Assembly: GCA_964647585.1 (NCBI GenBank)
Contig: CAZYGG010000001.1
Span: 118,286 to 182,285, forward strand
From: CAJINA01 sp964647585
GTDB lineage: Bacteria; Desulfobacterota; Desulfobacteria; Desulfobacterales; CAJINA01
DNA length: 64,000 nt
Direction of reading: 5' to 3'
In this document: piece after piece, positions 1 to 8,264 of the stretch
How positions within the stretch are numbered: position 1 is the stretch's first letter
Layout of the letters: each line of letters begins with the position of its first letter
Notes under the pieces: generated by a model
Database searches by the model: none
The model's input: only the letters and a program-made list of their open reading frames with translations
What the model was told of the DNA's origin: nothing
Made by a program: the position numbers and the translations under genes

Positions 1-1848
1 GATCTGTCGGACAGACAGAAAGAGGACCTCAATGTTGTCCTGTCAGCCGCCCACTCCCTGCTGAACGTCATTAATGATATCCTTGATTTTTCAAAAATCG
101 AAGCCGGCAAACTGGAACTCGAAACAACCAATTTCAACCTCCGCAGCCTGGTGGAGGACTCGATCAAAATTGTGGCAACCAAGGCACATGAAAAAGGACT
201 GGCCCTTGAATCCTGGATCGATCCCGAAGTTCCGGTGATGGTTGCCGGCGATCCGTTTCGCCTACGCCAGATTCTACTCAACCTGGTTGGCAATGCCATC
301 AAGTTTACCGACAGTGGATCCATCACAACCAGGGTGACCTGCCGGGAGCAAAAAGACCGGTCGGCTGAATTTTTTATCACGGTTGCAGACACGGGCATCG
401 GTATAGCTGCGGAAAACGTTGATGGCGTTTTCGGTGCATTTGAACAGGCGGATGGCAGCACCACACGAAAATATGGCGGCACCGGTCTCGGCCTGGCCGT
501 CTCCAAACAACTGGTTGAAATGATGGCGGGAACTATTTCAGTTGAAAGCCAGGTCGGCCAGGGCAGCACCTTTGCTTTCACCGCCGGTTTCGGACTGGAA
601 GAAGACACAAGGCTGCAAGACACATGGCCGGATAGCGACTTTTCCGACGAAAAACTCATGTTGATCGCTGGCAACGACACCACCCGGCAAATTCTTTCAG
701 ATACCCTTGACGCAATTATCAGCGCCGGGCACTTCACAACCCCCGACCTGACTGCTGCCCAAAAAGAGATCACGGCAGCGATCGGCACCGGGGAACCCTA
801 CACCCTCGTCCTGGTTGATAATGACTATTCTGAAACCGACCTGCTGGACTTCTACAGTTTTCTGGGAAGCCTTGAGCCGGTGCCCGGGGTCATCTGTATG
901 TTGCCGCTGGCGGGTAAAAGAATCGTTCCGGACCCTGCGGTGCTGACCGGTTTTACCACTATTGCCAAACCGGTTTTTCCCATAGAACTGATTGACACAC
1001 TGATTGCGGCCACTGACGCTGAAGCCGATGATTTTGACGACACCACGGCACGGACGCAACCGGCGGAACAAATTTTGCCGTCATCCGAACTGAAAATTCT
1101 CGTGGCGGAGGATACCCCCTTTAACCAGAAGTTCGTTGCCCGGCTGTTCGAACGCTGGAATCTGAATTCGGTTATCGTGGAAAACGGCCGGATAGCGGTC
1201 GATAAACTGGCTGAGCAACCGTTTGATATGGTGTTGATGGATGTCCAGATGCCCGAAATGGACGGCTTCGAAGCCACCCGGTTAATAAGGGAAAAGGAAG
1301 CTGAGAACGATCAGCCGCCTATCCCCATTATCGCCATGACCGCCTATGCCATGAAAGGCGACATGGAACGCTGTCTCGAATCCGGAATGGACGGCTATGT
1401 CTCCAAACCGATATCCGCGGAACTGCTGAAAGAGGAAATTATCAAATTCTCCCCGACCGACCTTGTCCGGGAAGCCGCGGTGGCCCCTGCCCCGGCTGAG
1501 TCCCCTCTGAAGGATTATATCGACAATGAAAAACTCCTGCAGGCATTTGATGATGACATGGAATTTCTCGAAGAAGCGGTCGGTATGTTTTGCGAAGATT
1601 ATCCGCCCATGATAGCAGCCATTGACAAGGCACTCTCGGCCGGGGACCATGCTGAACTGGGCCGTACGGCCCATGGACTCAAGGGAATGCTCGGCAATTT
1701 TCAGGCCGATGAGGCTGTCGGACATGCATTTTCGCTTGAAAACATGGGAAAAAACAAAGAGTGTAACGGCGGCCGGGAGATCTTCAAAACCCTGGTCCAG
1801 GAAGTCAACAACCTTGAAAAGGCCTTGACCCGACTCATACAGGAATAA
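1..1848 (+). CDS. Hybrid sensor histidine kinase, 5'-truncated (HATPase, two receivers, HPt)
   Basis: The reading frame is open from base 1, so the start and the phospho-acceptor His box lie upstream of the window. The first residues match the second helix of a HisKA dimerisation domain (NVINDILDFSKIEAGKLELE). An HATPase_c domain follows, with N box LRQILLNLVGNAIKFT (about 259-306), G1 box DTGIGI (388-405) and G2 box GGTGLGLAVS (about 475-505). Next is a degenerate receiver-like stretch (about 640-1010) lacking the paired acidic residues. A canonical receiver follows, with acceptor Asp at 1240-1242 (MDVQMPEMDG) and the conserved Lys in SKP. The C-terminus is an HPt domain with acceptor His at 1672-1674 (AHGLKG). 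A four-step phosphorelay is expected. It ends 6 nt before the HD-GYP regulator, so the two are probably one operon and functional partners. The input signal cannot be inferred because the sensor half is missing. Confidence 0.95.
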   Translation, partial: DLSDRQKEDLNVVLSAAHSLLNVINDILDFSKIEAGKLELETTNFNLRSLVEDSIKIVATKAHEKGLALESWIDPEVPVMVAGDPFRLRQILLNLVGNAIKFTDSGSITTRVTCREQKDRSAEFFITVADTGIGIAAENVDGVFGAFEQADGSTTRKYGGTGLGLAVSKQLVEMMAGTISVESQVGQGSTFAFTAGFGLEEDTRLQDTWPDSDFSDEKLMLIAGNDTTRQILSDTLDAIISAGHFTTPDLTAAQKEITAAIGTGEPYTLVLVDNDYSETDLLDFYSFLGSLEPVPGVICMLPLAGKRIVPDPAVLTGFTTIAKPVFPIELIDTLIAATDAEADDFDDTTARTQPAEQILPSSELKILVAEDTPFNQKFVARLFERWNLNSVIVENGRIAVDKLAEQPFDMVLMDVQMPEMDGFEATRLIREKEAENDQPPIPIIAMTAYAMKGDMERCLESGMDGYVSKPISAELLKEEIIKFSPTDLVREAAVAPAPAESPLKDYIDNEKLLQAFDDDMEFLEEAVGMFCEDYPPMIAAIDKALSAGDHAELGRTAHGLKGMLGNFQADEAVGHAFSLENMGKNKECNGGREIFKTLVQEVNNLEKALTRLIQE

Positions 1849-1854
1849 CAGGGA

Positions 1855-2883
1855 ATGAATGTCCTGGTTGCCGAAGACGATACCATCACCCGTAAACGAC
1901 TGCAGCATTTTATAGAAAAGTGGGGTTACCGGGTTATTACCGCCAAAAACGGCCTGGAGGCCCTCGAGGTGTCCCTCTCCAGCCAAACGGACATCCTGGT
2001 AACCGACTGGATGATGCCCGAGATGGATGGTATCGAATTGATACGCAACATCCGCAATGGGCCCAAATCCGCCTACATCTATATCATCCTGGTAACGTCC
2101 AAATCCGACAAGCAGGATATCCTCGAGGGGCTGTCGACCGAAAAGGTCGACGACTATGTCATCAAGCCTTTTGACCCTGATTTACTGCGGGCCCGCATCA
2201 GTATCGGCGCCCGCACGGTGACCCTCGAAAGAACGCTGCGTAAATATAACGAGGGGTTGGAAAAACTGGTCCAGCACCAGACATCCGTCATCAAGAAGAC
2301 CAAAGAGGAGACCATCCTCCGCCTGCTTACAGCCTTGGAATCGCGGGATAAAGAGACCGCCGGGCATGTCCGTCGCATAGCGCTTTTCAGCAGCCTGACG
2401 GCTGAAGCCGCCGGCTGGGTCCCTGACAGTGTCGAAGATATCCGCCTGGCAGCCCCCATGCATGATATCGGTAAAATCGGTATCCCCGACGCTATCCTGG
2501 GGAAAAAGGGTGAACTGAGCGAAGAAGAATTTGCTGTCATGAAAAACCACCCCACCATCGGCGCCCAGATTCTGGAGGGGTCGGAATACCCCATGCTGCA
2601 GATGGCCCACGGCATTGCCCTGGGGCATCACGAATGGTGGAACGGAAAAGGTTATCCGGACGGACGGACCGGCGAAGAAATCCCGGAAGCGGCCCGTATT
2701 GTGGCTCTGGCCGATGTTTATGACGCCCTCAGCAATGACCGGGTTTATGCCAAGGCGCTCCCCGCCGAAGAGGTCATGGCGTATATGTCAAAAAAACGAG
2801 GAACCCAGTTTGATCCCTACTTTTATGATGTTTTCGTGGACCTTATCCCTGAATTTGTTAAAATATCCGCTGAGAATCCGTAG
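1855..2883 (+). CDS. Response regulator with HD-GYP domain (c-di-GMP phosphodiesterase)
   Basis: This 342-residue protein has an N-terminal receiver (about 1-120) and an HD-GYP domain (about 150-340). The receiver has the acidic pair EDD near the start, acceptor Asp in VTDWMMPEMDG and the Lys of KPF. The HD-GYP domain keeps the HD doublet in HDIGKIGIPD, the GHHE motif and the GYP motif in NGKGYPDG, so it should hydrolyse cyclic di-GMP in the cytoplasm. A short helical linker joins the domains. It lies 6 nt after the hybrid kinase stop and is the obvious phosphorylation target of that kinase's HPt. The family usually controls motility, biofilm or polysaccharide output; here that is only inference. 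ATG 1855 fits the receiver N-terminus well. Confidence 0.95.
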   Translation: MNVLVAEDDTITRKRLQHFIEKWGYRVITAKNGLEALEVSLSSQTDILVTDWMMPEMDGIELIRNIRNGPKSAYIYIILVTSKSDKQDILEGLSTEKVDDYVIKPFDPDLLRARISIGARTVTLERTLRKYNEGLEKLVQHQTSVIKKTKEETILRLLTALESRDKETAGHVRRIALFSSLTAEAAGWVPDSVEDIRLAAPMHDIGKIGIPDAILGKKGELSEEEFAVMKNHPTIGAQILEGSEYPMLQMAHGIALGHHEWWNGKGYPDGRTGEEIPEAARIVALADVYDALSNDRVYAKALPAEEVMAYMSKKRGTQFDPYFYDVFVDLIPEFVKISAENP

Positions 2884-2900
2884 GTGAGTAATCAGGTGTT

Positions 2901-3071
2901 CAGGTCGAAGGCTGAAGACTGAAGGAAAACCTCACGTGCCCTACCAAGGGCCTGTGAAACTTTTGTAAAAAATCCCGGGCAAGAGGGTGGCGTAAACCTA
3001 TGGTACCCCGATTCAAGACGCAAAGCCTTACCGCTTTTAAGCTTTTACTTCAGACTTCAGTCTTCAACCTT
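2901..3071. repeat. Imperfect long inverted repeat in intergenic gap
   Basis: The arm at 2901-2929 is largely complementary to 3043-3071. Both are built from the word GAAGACTGAAG. The loop of about 110 bases holds no obvious gene. It lies between the HD-GYP gene and the next receiver gene and is one of several word-repeat inverted repeats in the first 29 kb. Confidence 0.7.
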
Positions 3072-3153
3072 AACCCCTTGATACGTACTTTCAGACATAA
3101 CTTAATTCCGCTAATATAGCCCTATTCCCAGGGAGATAAAGGAGGACACTTAA

Positions 3154-3606
3154 ATGCCCGACGGATTGGATGTCATAATCGTTGATGATGATCCCGATGT
3201 CTGTGAAGTTTTAACCGAAATAGTCAAACGGTTTTATACCTGGGGAGAGGTTGTCCCCTTTTCAAATGCGGACAAGGCCATCGAATATTGCCTTGCCAGA
3301 GAGACCGGGCTGGCAATCTTTATCGTCGATATCTTCATGGCGGGAAAGAGCGGCTTTCTCTTTCTGGATATGATCAGTGAGAAATTTCCGACAGCCCATG
3401 CGGACACGGTCCTCATCACCGGTAATGCCAATGATGATGTTGTCGATATGTGTGTCGCCTCAGAGGTCAACCACCTGCTGGAAAAACCGGTTCGTCCCTA
3501 CGCCCTGCAGCTGGCAGTCCGTTCAATCGCTTCCAAATACCTCAAGTTCGCAAAAAAACTGCTCCAGGACCCCTCTTTCGCGGAAAATGTGGCGGGTTTC
3601 AAGTAG
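3154..3606 (+). CDS. Single-domain response regulator (CheY-like receiver)
   Basis: This 150-residue protein is one receiver domain with a short C-terminal tail and no output domain. It has the acidic cluster VDDDPD near the N-terminus, the acceptor Asp in FIVDIF, the Thr switch residue in LITGNA and the conserved Lys in EKPVRP. A strong ribosome site (GGAGG, about 3141) precedes ATG 3154. It could be a further phosphorelay partner of the upstream hybrid kinase, but a 270-base gap with an inverted repeat separates them, so co-transcription is uncertain. The tail after the receiver (KLLQDPSFAENVAGFK) is not recognised. Confidence 0.9.
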   Translation: MPDGLDVIIVDDDPDVCEVLTEIVKRFYTWGEVVPFSNADKAIEYCLARETGLAIFIVDIFMAGKSGFLFLDMISEKFPTAHADTVLITGNANDDVVDMCVASEVNHLLEKPVRPYALQLAVRSIASKYLKFAKKLLQDPSFAENVAGFK

Positions 3607-3692
3607 GCGTTAGTTTCGAGCTAAACCCCTGCCTTAGGTGGAGGACCTGGCGAGGTTCTCGACCAATCCTGGGAAAAAAGACCAGAAGATCA

Positions 3693-3817
3693 AATATCCA
3701 ACAAGGAATGTCCAATGTCCAAGTAAGGAAGCGCTGCGCGCTACTGGTTTTGAACTTTTCAAAACAGCAGGATACCTTACTTGAAAATTGGACATTGGGC
3801 ATTGGAAATTGGATATT
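3693..3817. repeat. Intergenic inverted repeat of the AATATCCAACAAGG family
   Basis: Arms 3693-3727 and 3775-3817 are imperfect reverse complements made of TCCAATGTCC-type words. An inner hairpin (GTTTTGAA and TTCAAAAC) sits between them. It lies between convergent genes, the receiver (+) and the DUF4384-type gene (-), where it could fold on either transcript. A relative of this family flanks the composite repeat at 20068-20305. Confidence 0.75.
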
Positions 3818-3826
3818 CGCTTTTAA

Positions 3827-4774
3827 CTACGGACCGGTACTCAGCTTCCAGGTGCTTTCATAGAACGCTGCGCCGGATTGAGAGGGCCCTTTCTCCTCGG
3901 CAGCCGTAACAGAGATTCCCCGAGTACGGATACCCAGGGATTCCTGGGTCCCCCCGAAAGCGCCCAGACCGGCCCCCGCCGAATTCATGGCCACATTCCC
4001 CAACGGCACCTCACTGGCGTATACCACGATCCGGTCTTCCCCGAACGGCGGGGTAACCTTTAAATCAAAACGGTCGCCCTCCCCCGGTATCTGGTATATG
4101 CGGCCCGCTTCGAACCGGTCCTGCTGCCGGTAGTCATTCGGCAGGAGCTGAATGATATCGCCGTTGGACGTAATATCGACAATCCGGGCGTAAAAATCCC
4201 GATTGCCCTGCATGTAAACCACAATGTGCTCGCCCTCACGGTACGCCTTTTGGGTCGTCCAGACCCGCACCGTTAGAGGGGCCCGGGGATCAAGGTGAGT
4301 GGCTGACAATTTATCCGACTGGCTCCCGGTGTCAGGCATATCCGCCGGTTTGATGCCATACTCGACTTCGGCCTTTATCCACACGTGATACCGGGTATTG
4401 TCCACAACCCCCAGATCCTTCATCTCGAGAACGGTCACAGTCCCATGGCTTGTGCCCTTTATCCGGTCCTGGGTGACTTCGAAATTTTCAACAGTCGTGT
4501 TGGATTCAATATAGGTTTTTGCTCTTTCAACTGCCTGCCGCTTGGCCGTGGCAATGGCCGCGTTCCTGACCTGCTCCAGTGTCATTGTCTCCGAAAGATA
4601 CGCGTATCCATCAACTTCATGGATACTGGACCGTTTTTCTTCATCCGGAACAACGGAAACACCGCGAAACTGCTGGGCATGGACATTGACCGCCAGCACC
4701 AGAAACAATATAATGGTTATGGCCAACCAACGTCTTTTTTCCCGTTTCTGTAATACGGACCATTTTTCCTTCAT
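3827..4774 (-). CDS. Secreted protein with DUF4384-like domain
   Basis: This is a 315-residue exported protein. The N-terminus has basic residues, then a hydrophobic segment (WLAITIILFLVLAVNVHA) with a likely signal-peptidase site after AHA or HAQ. Residues about 45-145 resemble the LPP20-like fold seen in surface and curli-type accessory proteins (repeated AAIATAKRQAVERAKTYIE helix, then strands). Residues about 165-260 resemble DUF4384: PLTVRVWT, a GEHIVVYMQGNRDFYARI strand pair, then an IIQLLPN strand. DUF4384 proteins are envelope-associated and of unknown biochemical role. It converges on the upstream receiver gene and has its own promoter region to the right. The domain assignment rests on motif recall only. 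Confidence 0.75.
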   Translation of the reverse strand: MKEKWSVLQKREKRRWLAITIILFLVLAVNVHAQQFRGVSVVPDEEKRSSIHEVDGYAYLSETMTLEQVRNAAIATAKRQAVERAKTYIESNTTVENFEVTQDRIKGTSHGTVTVLEMKDLGVVDNTRYHVWIKAEVEYGIKPADMPDTGSQSDKLSATHLDPRAPLTVRVWTTQKAYREGEHIVVYMQGNRDFYARIVDITSNGDIIQLLPNDYRQQDRFEAGRIYQIPGEGDRFDLKVTPPFGEDRIVVYASEVPLGNVAMNSAGAGLGAFGGTQESLGIRTRGISVTAAEEKGPSQSGAAFYESTWKLSTGP

Positions 4775-4878
4775 GGTACCCTCCGATTAAAAAATTTTAG
4801 TCAGCCTTTAAAACCTGGACTTCAAATTCAGTTCAGAGAAAATTGGCTATGACGTGAAAATTGGCGACCAGTGCCTAA

Positions 4879-4993
4879 AGTGAACTAAAGTTTGAAGTGA
4901 ACTAAAGTTAAGGAATCCTGCCAGTTTGATTCAATCAGTGGAGCGCAGCGACGCATTAACTTTAGTCACTTTAGATCACTTTAGTCACTTCAC
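4879..4993. repeat. Intergenic inverted repeat built from GTGAACTAAAG words
   Basis: Arm 4879-4911 pairs imperfectly with 4956-4993. Both contain tandem copies of AGTGAACTAAAG or its complement. It lies in the gap between rsmG and the DUF4384-type gene, both on the minus strand. A degenerate one-armed relative occurs near 13065-13110, upstream of the UPF0104-type gene. No gene is seen in 4775-5061. Confidence 0.75.
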
Positions 4994-5061
4994 TCTCATC
5001 GGTTATGAGTTGTAAGCCCTTCCAGGGACAACTCAAAGCCTGGCCCTCTATGCCTGATTCT

Positions 5062-5751
5062 TTACTTCTTTATCAATACCATACTTCTTTGCTCATTCAA
5101 AACCGGCAGCCGGTAGGTCACCATACGGATAGTATCCCTTCCGAAAAAACCGTCACCTTTTTCAGCCAGCCGGCGGCACTCCTGCTCGGCCCGGGCAACA
5201 CGCCCCTTAAGCGCCACAACCGTCCCGCCAGCTTTGAGCAGGGGAAACGCCAGTTCAATGATCTGATCAATCCCGGTCAGCGCCCGGCATATGATCCGAT
5301 CAAAAAACTCGCCATAACCCGCCTGTTCTTTCAGTTCCTGGGCGCGGATATGCCTGGCAGCCACGTTATTAAGCCCCATCAATCGCAGGGCATGCTGTAA
5401 AAAACTTATCTTTTTGCCGACACTGTCAATCATCAGCATGCTTTTCGGTTGCGCGGCGACCGCGACCGGGACTCCCGGGAATCCTCCGCCGGTGCCTATA
5501 TCCAGGATGTCCGCACCGGCGGGCAGGTAAGGTACGCAAGCCAGGGAATCCACATAGTGCTTGATGGCCATCTCAACCGGATCACTTATCCGGGTAAGGT
5601 TTATCTTTTTATTCCACTTTATAAGCTCGTTCGCATGGGAGGCCAGGTTTTCAAGCTGGGAACCGGTTATTTCAATTCCCAATTCCCCGGCACCCCTGGC
5701 AATCAATTGCCCCCATTGCCCCGCCCCCTGAACGTTATGATGAGCAGCCAC
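5062..5751 (-). CDS. rsmG: 16S rRNA (guanine-N7)-methyltransferase RsmG (GidB)
   Basis: This 229-residue protein matches RsmG along its length. It transfers methyl from SAM to N7 of G527 in 16S rRNA, in the cytoplasm. The family signature is clear: NKKINLTRI near residue 50, HYVDSLAC, then the SAM-binding motif I DIGTGGGFPGVPVA (about 88-101). ICRALTGIDQIIELA and the C-terminal LKG motif follow. The usual rsmG partners (mnmG, parA/parB) are not adjacent, so it is a detached copy. Upstream (5752-6014) are two repeat elements and no gene. Confidence 0.95.
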   Translation of the reverse strand: MAAHHNVQGAGQWGQLIARGAGELGIEITGSQLENLASHANELIKWNKKINLTRISDPVEMAIKHYVDSLACVPYLPAGADILDIGTGGGFPGVPVAVAAQPKSMLMIDSVGKKISFLQHALRLMGLNNVAARHIRAQELKEQAGYGEFFDRIICRALTGIDQIIELAFPLLKAGGTVVALKGRVARAEQECRRLAEKGDGFFGRDTIRMVTYRLPVLNEQRSMVLIKK

Positions 5752-5767
5752 CTATAAAAGCCTTTTT

Positions 5768-5840
5768 GTCGGGCGTCTTGTCCGGCGAAGCTTTCGTAGC
5801 GAAGACGGAAGCTCAAAAAGCGAAAACTGATCGGCCCGAC
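5768..5840. repeat. Nested intergenic hairpin element
   Basis: The outer arm GTCGGG (5768-5773) pairs with CCCGAC (5835-5840). Inside, GCGAAGC and GCGAAGACGGA segments can form a second stem. CTTTTT (5762-5767) pairs with AAAAAG (5815-5820). It lies directly upstream of rsmG on its coding strand. Confidence 0.55.
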
Positions 5841-5900
5841 TGCTGCGTTGGGCGCTCAATCCAAATCCACCAGTGTTGCGTCTCATAAAGCTCCTTACTC

Positions 5901-5949
5901 ATTTGAATTTTGAATTTGTTTCGAACTTCGTGCTTTGTATTTTGGATTT
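5901..5949. repeat. Single-arm copy of the AAATCC..ACAAATTC intergenic repeat
   Basis: Read on the minus strand this stretch contains AAATCCAAAATACAAAGCAC and then GTTCGAAACAAATTCAAAAT. The same word set recurs at 23909-24099 and 28838-28892. It lies in the 263-base gap between the CoA-transferase/GNAT gene and rsmG, which holds no other recognisable feature. Confidence 0.55.
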
Positions 5950-6014
5950 AGTTGTCCCCCTGAACCCCTGATAGAACTTTGAATATTTGTTTACTTTATT
6001 TGCGAGACACGACA

Positions 6015-7925
6015 CTAGGCAGCGCCGGGGTTGTCCTTTCCCGAAGTTTCAGCGGCCATGTCGACGGCATCGTTAAAGTCCATATGGATGGTCATGTCGC
6101 CGCCGCCGCCAGTGACTGTTTTCGCATGCGGGTAGCGTTTTTTAAAAACCCTGATCATGGCGGCATTCTCACTGAGCACTGTGGCCGTAAATCCCGTGTA
6201 GTCATTTTCCTTGGCAATTTTTTCCAATTTCTGCAGCAGGTATGATCCAATGCGCATCCCCTGGAGGTCTTCCCGCACCACGAAAGCGACTTCCGCGCGG
6301 TGGGTCTCTTCCTCCGCGTAGGTACCTATGGCCACGATCTCCTTGTGCCCCTCTGACTGGATCAACCCGATAATGGACATGTTCTTGCGGTAATCCACAC
6401 TGGCCCACTGCTCCTGCACCACGGAATGGGTAAAATTCCGCATCTTGTAGAAAAACCGATAGTAAATGGTCCGCTCCTGTAATGAATAAAAGAAGTTGCG
6501 GTAGGAAAATTCGTCAGACGGCAACAACGGCCTGAATTCAATGGATTTACCGGTCGGTAGCGCCAGGGTGCTCTTGTATCCTTCAATGAAGAGGAGGTCA
6601 TCCTGGGAGGGGGGCAGTTGATCTGAAAAAATATAATGCTTCTCCCGGGCGACATCGATCAACTCCTCCCGGAATTTCGGGTGGGCGATCTGGGCCAGTT
6701 CCATCACCCGCTGATAGATTCCCTTGCCCTGGAGTTCGGCAATACCGTATTCGGTGATGACAAAGTTGACATCCCCCCGGGTAGTCGCCACCCCGGCGCC
6801 CTCACTCAGGTGGGGTACAATCCTTGATATCTTTCCGTTCTGCGCCGTCGACGGCATGGCCACAACTGAAAAGCCGCCCTCACTCATGGAACTGCCCCTG
6901 AGAAAATCCACCTGGTCGCCAATACCGCTGTAAAACAGGTACCCCATGGAGTCGGTGCACACCTGGCCGGTGAGGTCAACTTCCAGCGCGCTGCTCAGGG
7001 AGACAAAATTGTCGTTACGGGCCACCACCACCGGGTCACTCACAAACTCGGAGGATCTGAAATAAAACATCGGGTTGTTATCGACAAAATCATAGATTTT
7101 TGCAGAGCCCATACACAAAGAAGCCACAACCCTGCCCGGAAGCATGGTTTTTCTGCGATTCGTGATGACCCCTTTCTCGATCAGCGGAATGATTCCATCG
7201 GAAATCACCTGGGTGTGAATACCGAGGTCCTTTTTATCATCCAGATGCTGCAAAATGGTATAGGGCAGGTGTCCGAATCCGATCTGCAGCGTCGCGCCAT
7301 CCTCAATCAACTGGCTTACATAAAAACTGATCCGTTTAACGACTTCCGGATCTTTTTTGCCCGGCACGGACTCCACCAGGGGTTCATCGTAGGGCACCAG
7401 GTAGTCCAGGTCGTCAATATGTACAAAGCTGTCTCCCAGCGTCCGGGGCATTTTACGGTTCACCTGCGCGATCACCAGACCGGCATTTTCTATTCCACTG
7501 CGGGTGATATCCACACTGACCCCCAGACTGCAGTATCCAAAACGGTCAGGCGGACTGACCTGGACCAGAGCGACATCGAGTCCGATGCGGCGGGTGGCGA
7601 ACAGCCGGGGAATCTGGGAAAGGTAGGTGGGCAGGTAATCAATTTTGCCATCGAAAGCCGCTTGCCGCAAAGAAGCGCTGATGAAAAAGAGCTTCAGGGA
7701 AAACCGCTCCATAAAATCAGGATCATCCACATACTGGGAAAAGGTGGAAGAAAGCATCTGGTAAACCATCAGGTCCTGGATGGAGACATCCTTAACCATG
7801 GCGTGGATCAGGTGCTGGGGTTCGCCGCAGCCGGTGCCGATAAAAACCCGACTGCCGCGTGAAATTTTGGTAACTGCCTCCGCTGCGGATACCACCTTTT
7901 GCGGATAGGCAGACTTCAGATCCAT
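6015..7925 (-). CDS. CoA-transferase/hydrolase-like domain fused to GNAT acetyltransferase
   Basis: This 636-residue fusion has an N-terminal AcCoA hydrolase/transferase half (about 10-190), the second half of that fold (about 200-430, including YSGIGDQVDFLRGS and FVITEYGIAELQGKG) and a C-terminal GNAT domain (about 455-610). The GNAT acetyl-CoA loop is VREDLQGMRIGSYLL. The CoA-transferase part resembles the 4-hydroxybutyrate/acetate CoA-transferase group. The expected catalytic Glu in the LGIHTE..SDG motif is Gln here (residue 239, codon at 7209-7211), so classical ping-pong CoA transfer may be lost. GNAT fusions of this kind can acetylate proteins, but that is inference. The gene stands alone, with repeats downstream and a divergent EF-G upstream. 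A GGAGG-like site precedes ATG 7925. Confidence 0.88.
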   Translation of the reverse strand: MDLKSAYPQKVVSAAEAVTKISRGSRVFIGTGCGEPQHLIHAMVKDVSIQDLMVYQMLSSTFSQYVDDPDFMERFSLKLFFISASLRQAAFDGKIDYLPTYLSQIPRLFATRRIGLDVALVQVSPPDRFGYCSLGVSVDITRSGIENAGLVIAQVNRKMPRTLGDSFVHIDDLDYLVPYDEPLVESVPGKKDPEVVKRISFYVSQLIEDGATLQIGFGHLPYTILQHLDDKKDLGIHTQVISDGIIPLIEKGVITNRRKTMLPGRVVASLCMGSAKIYDFVDNNPMFYFRSSEFVSDPVVVARNDNFVSLSSALEVDLTGQVCTDSMGYLFYSGIGDQVDFLRGSSMSEGGFSVVAMPSTAQNGKISRIVPHLSEGAGVATTRGDVNFVITEYGIAELQGKGIYQRVMELAQIAHPKFREELIDVAREKHYIFSDQLPPSQDDLLFIEGYKSTLALPTGKSIEFRPLLPSDEFSYRNFFYSLQERTIYYRFFYKMRNFTHSVVQEQWASVDYRKNMSIIGLIQSEGHKEIVAIGTYAEEETHRAEVAFVVREDLQGMRIGSYLLQKLEKIAKENDYTGFTATVLSENAAMIRVFKKRYPHAKTVTGGGGDMTIHMDFNDAVDMAAETSGKDNPGAA

Positions 7926-8066
7926 TCAAAACCTCCTGGCTCAAGTTTATGCAATTGTCAGACATTTCACACTAACCCGGCTTATTAGTCAAGATTAAGA
8001 TGGGAGCCATAATGACACTTCCCGACATCGATCCACATAAAAAAATGCGCCCTTTGCATTTTTTTA

Positions 8067-8094
8067 TTGACACACAAAATTTTATCTATATATT
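8067..8094 (+). promoter_or_regulatory. Putative sigma70-type promoter of the EF-G gene
   Basis: TTGACA (8067-8072) is followed after 16 bases by TATATT (8089-8094) in a very A+T-rich stretch. Transcription would start near 8101, giving a leader of about 164 nt before the EF-G start. The rest of the 339-base gap 7926-8264 holds the 5' region of the divergent CoA-transferase gene and the attenuator-like leader. Confidence 0.55.
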
Positions 8095-8127
8095 TATTTG
8101 TTTCTAACATCTGACCTATATGAGCTG

Positions 8128-8183
8128 ATCCCCCATGCGGTTTCACCCAAATGCGGGATTTTTTATTTCTTGCTGATCCCGCA
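8128..8183 (+). promoter_or_regulatory. Attenuator-like leader with alternative hairpins before EF-G
   Basis: ATCCCCCAT (8128-8136) pairs with ATGCGGGAT (8151-8159) with one mismatch and is followed by a T-rich run (8159-8170), like an intrinsic terminator. The 3' arm TGCGGGAT (8152-8159) pairs perfectly with ATCCCGCA (8176-8183) just downstream, which would disrupt the terminator. The two folds are mutually exclusive. No coding gene ends upstream on this strand, so the hairpin belongs to the EF-G leader. Confidence 0.5.
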
Positions 8184-8264
8184 GGTATCTCAACGGTTAA
8201 GCACACAACTATTTACCAGAACTTTTTTATTATCAGGAATTTGTAGGATATCAGGAAAAGGATT

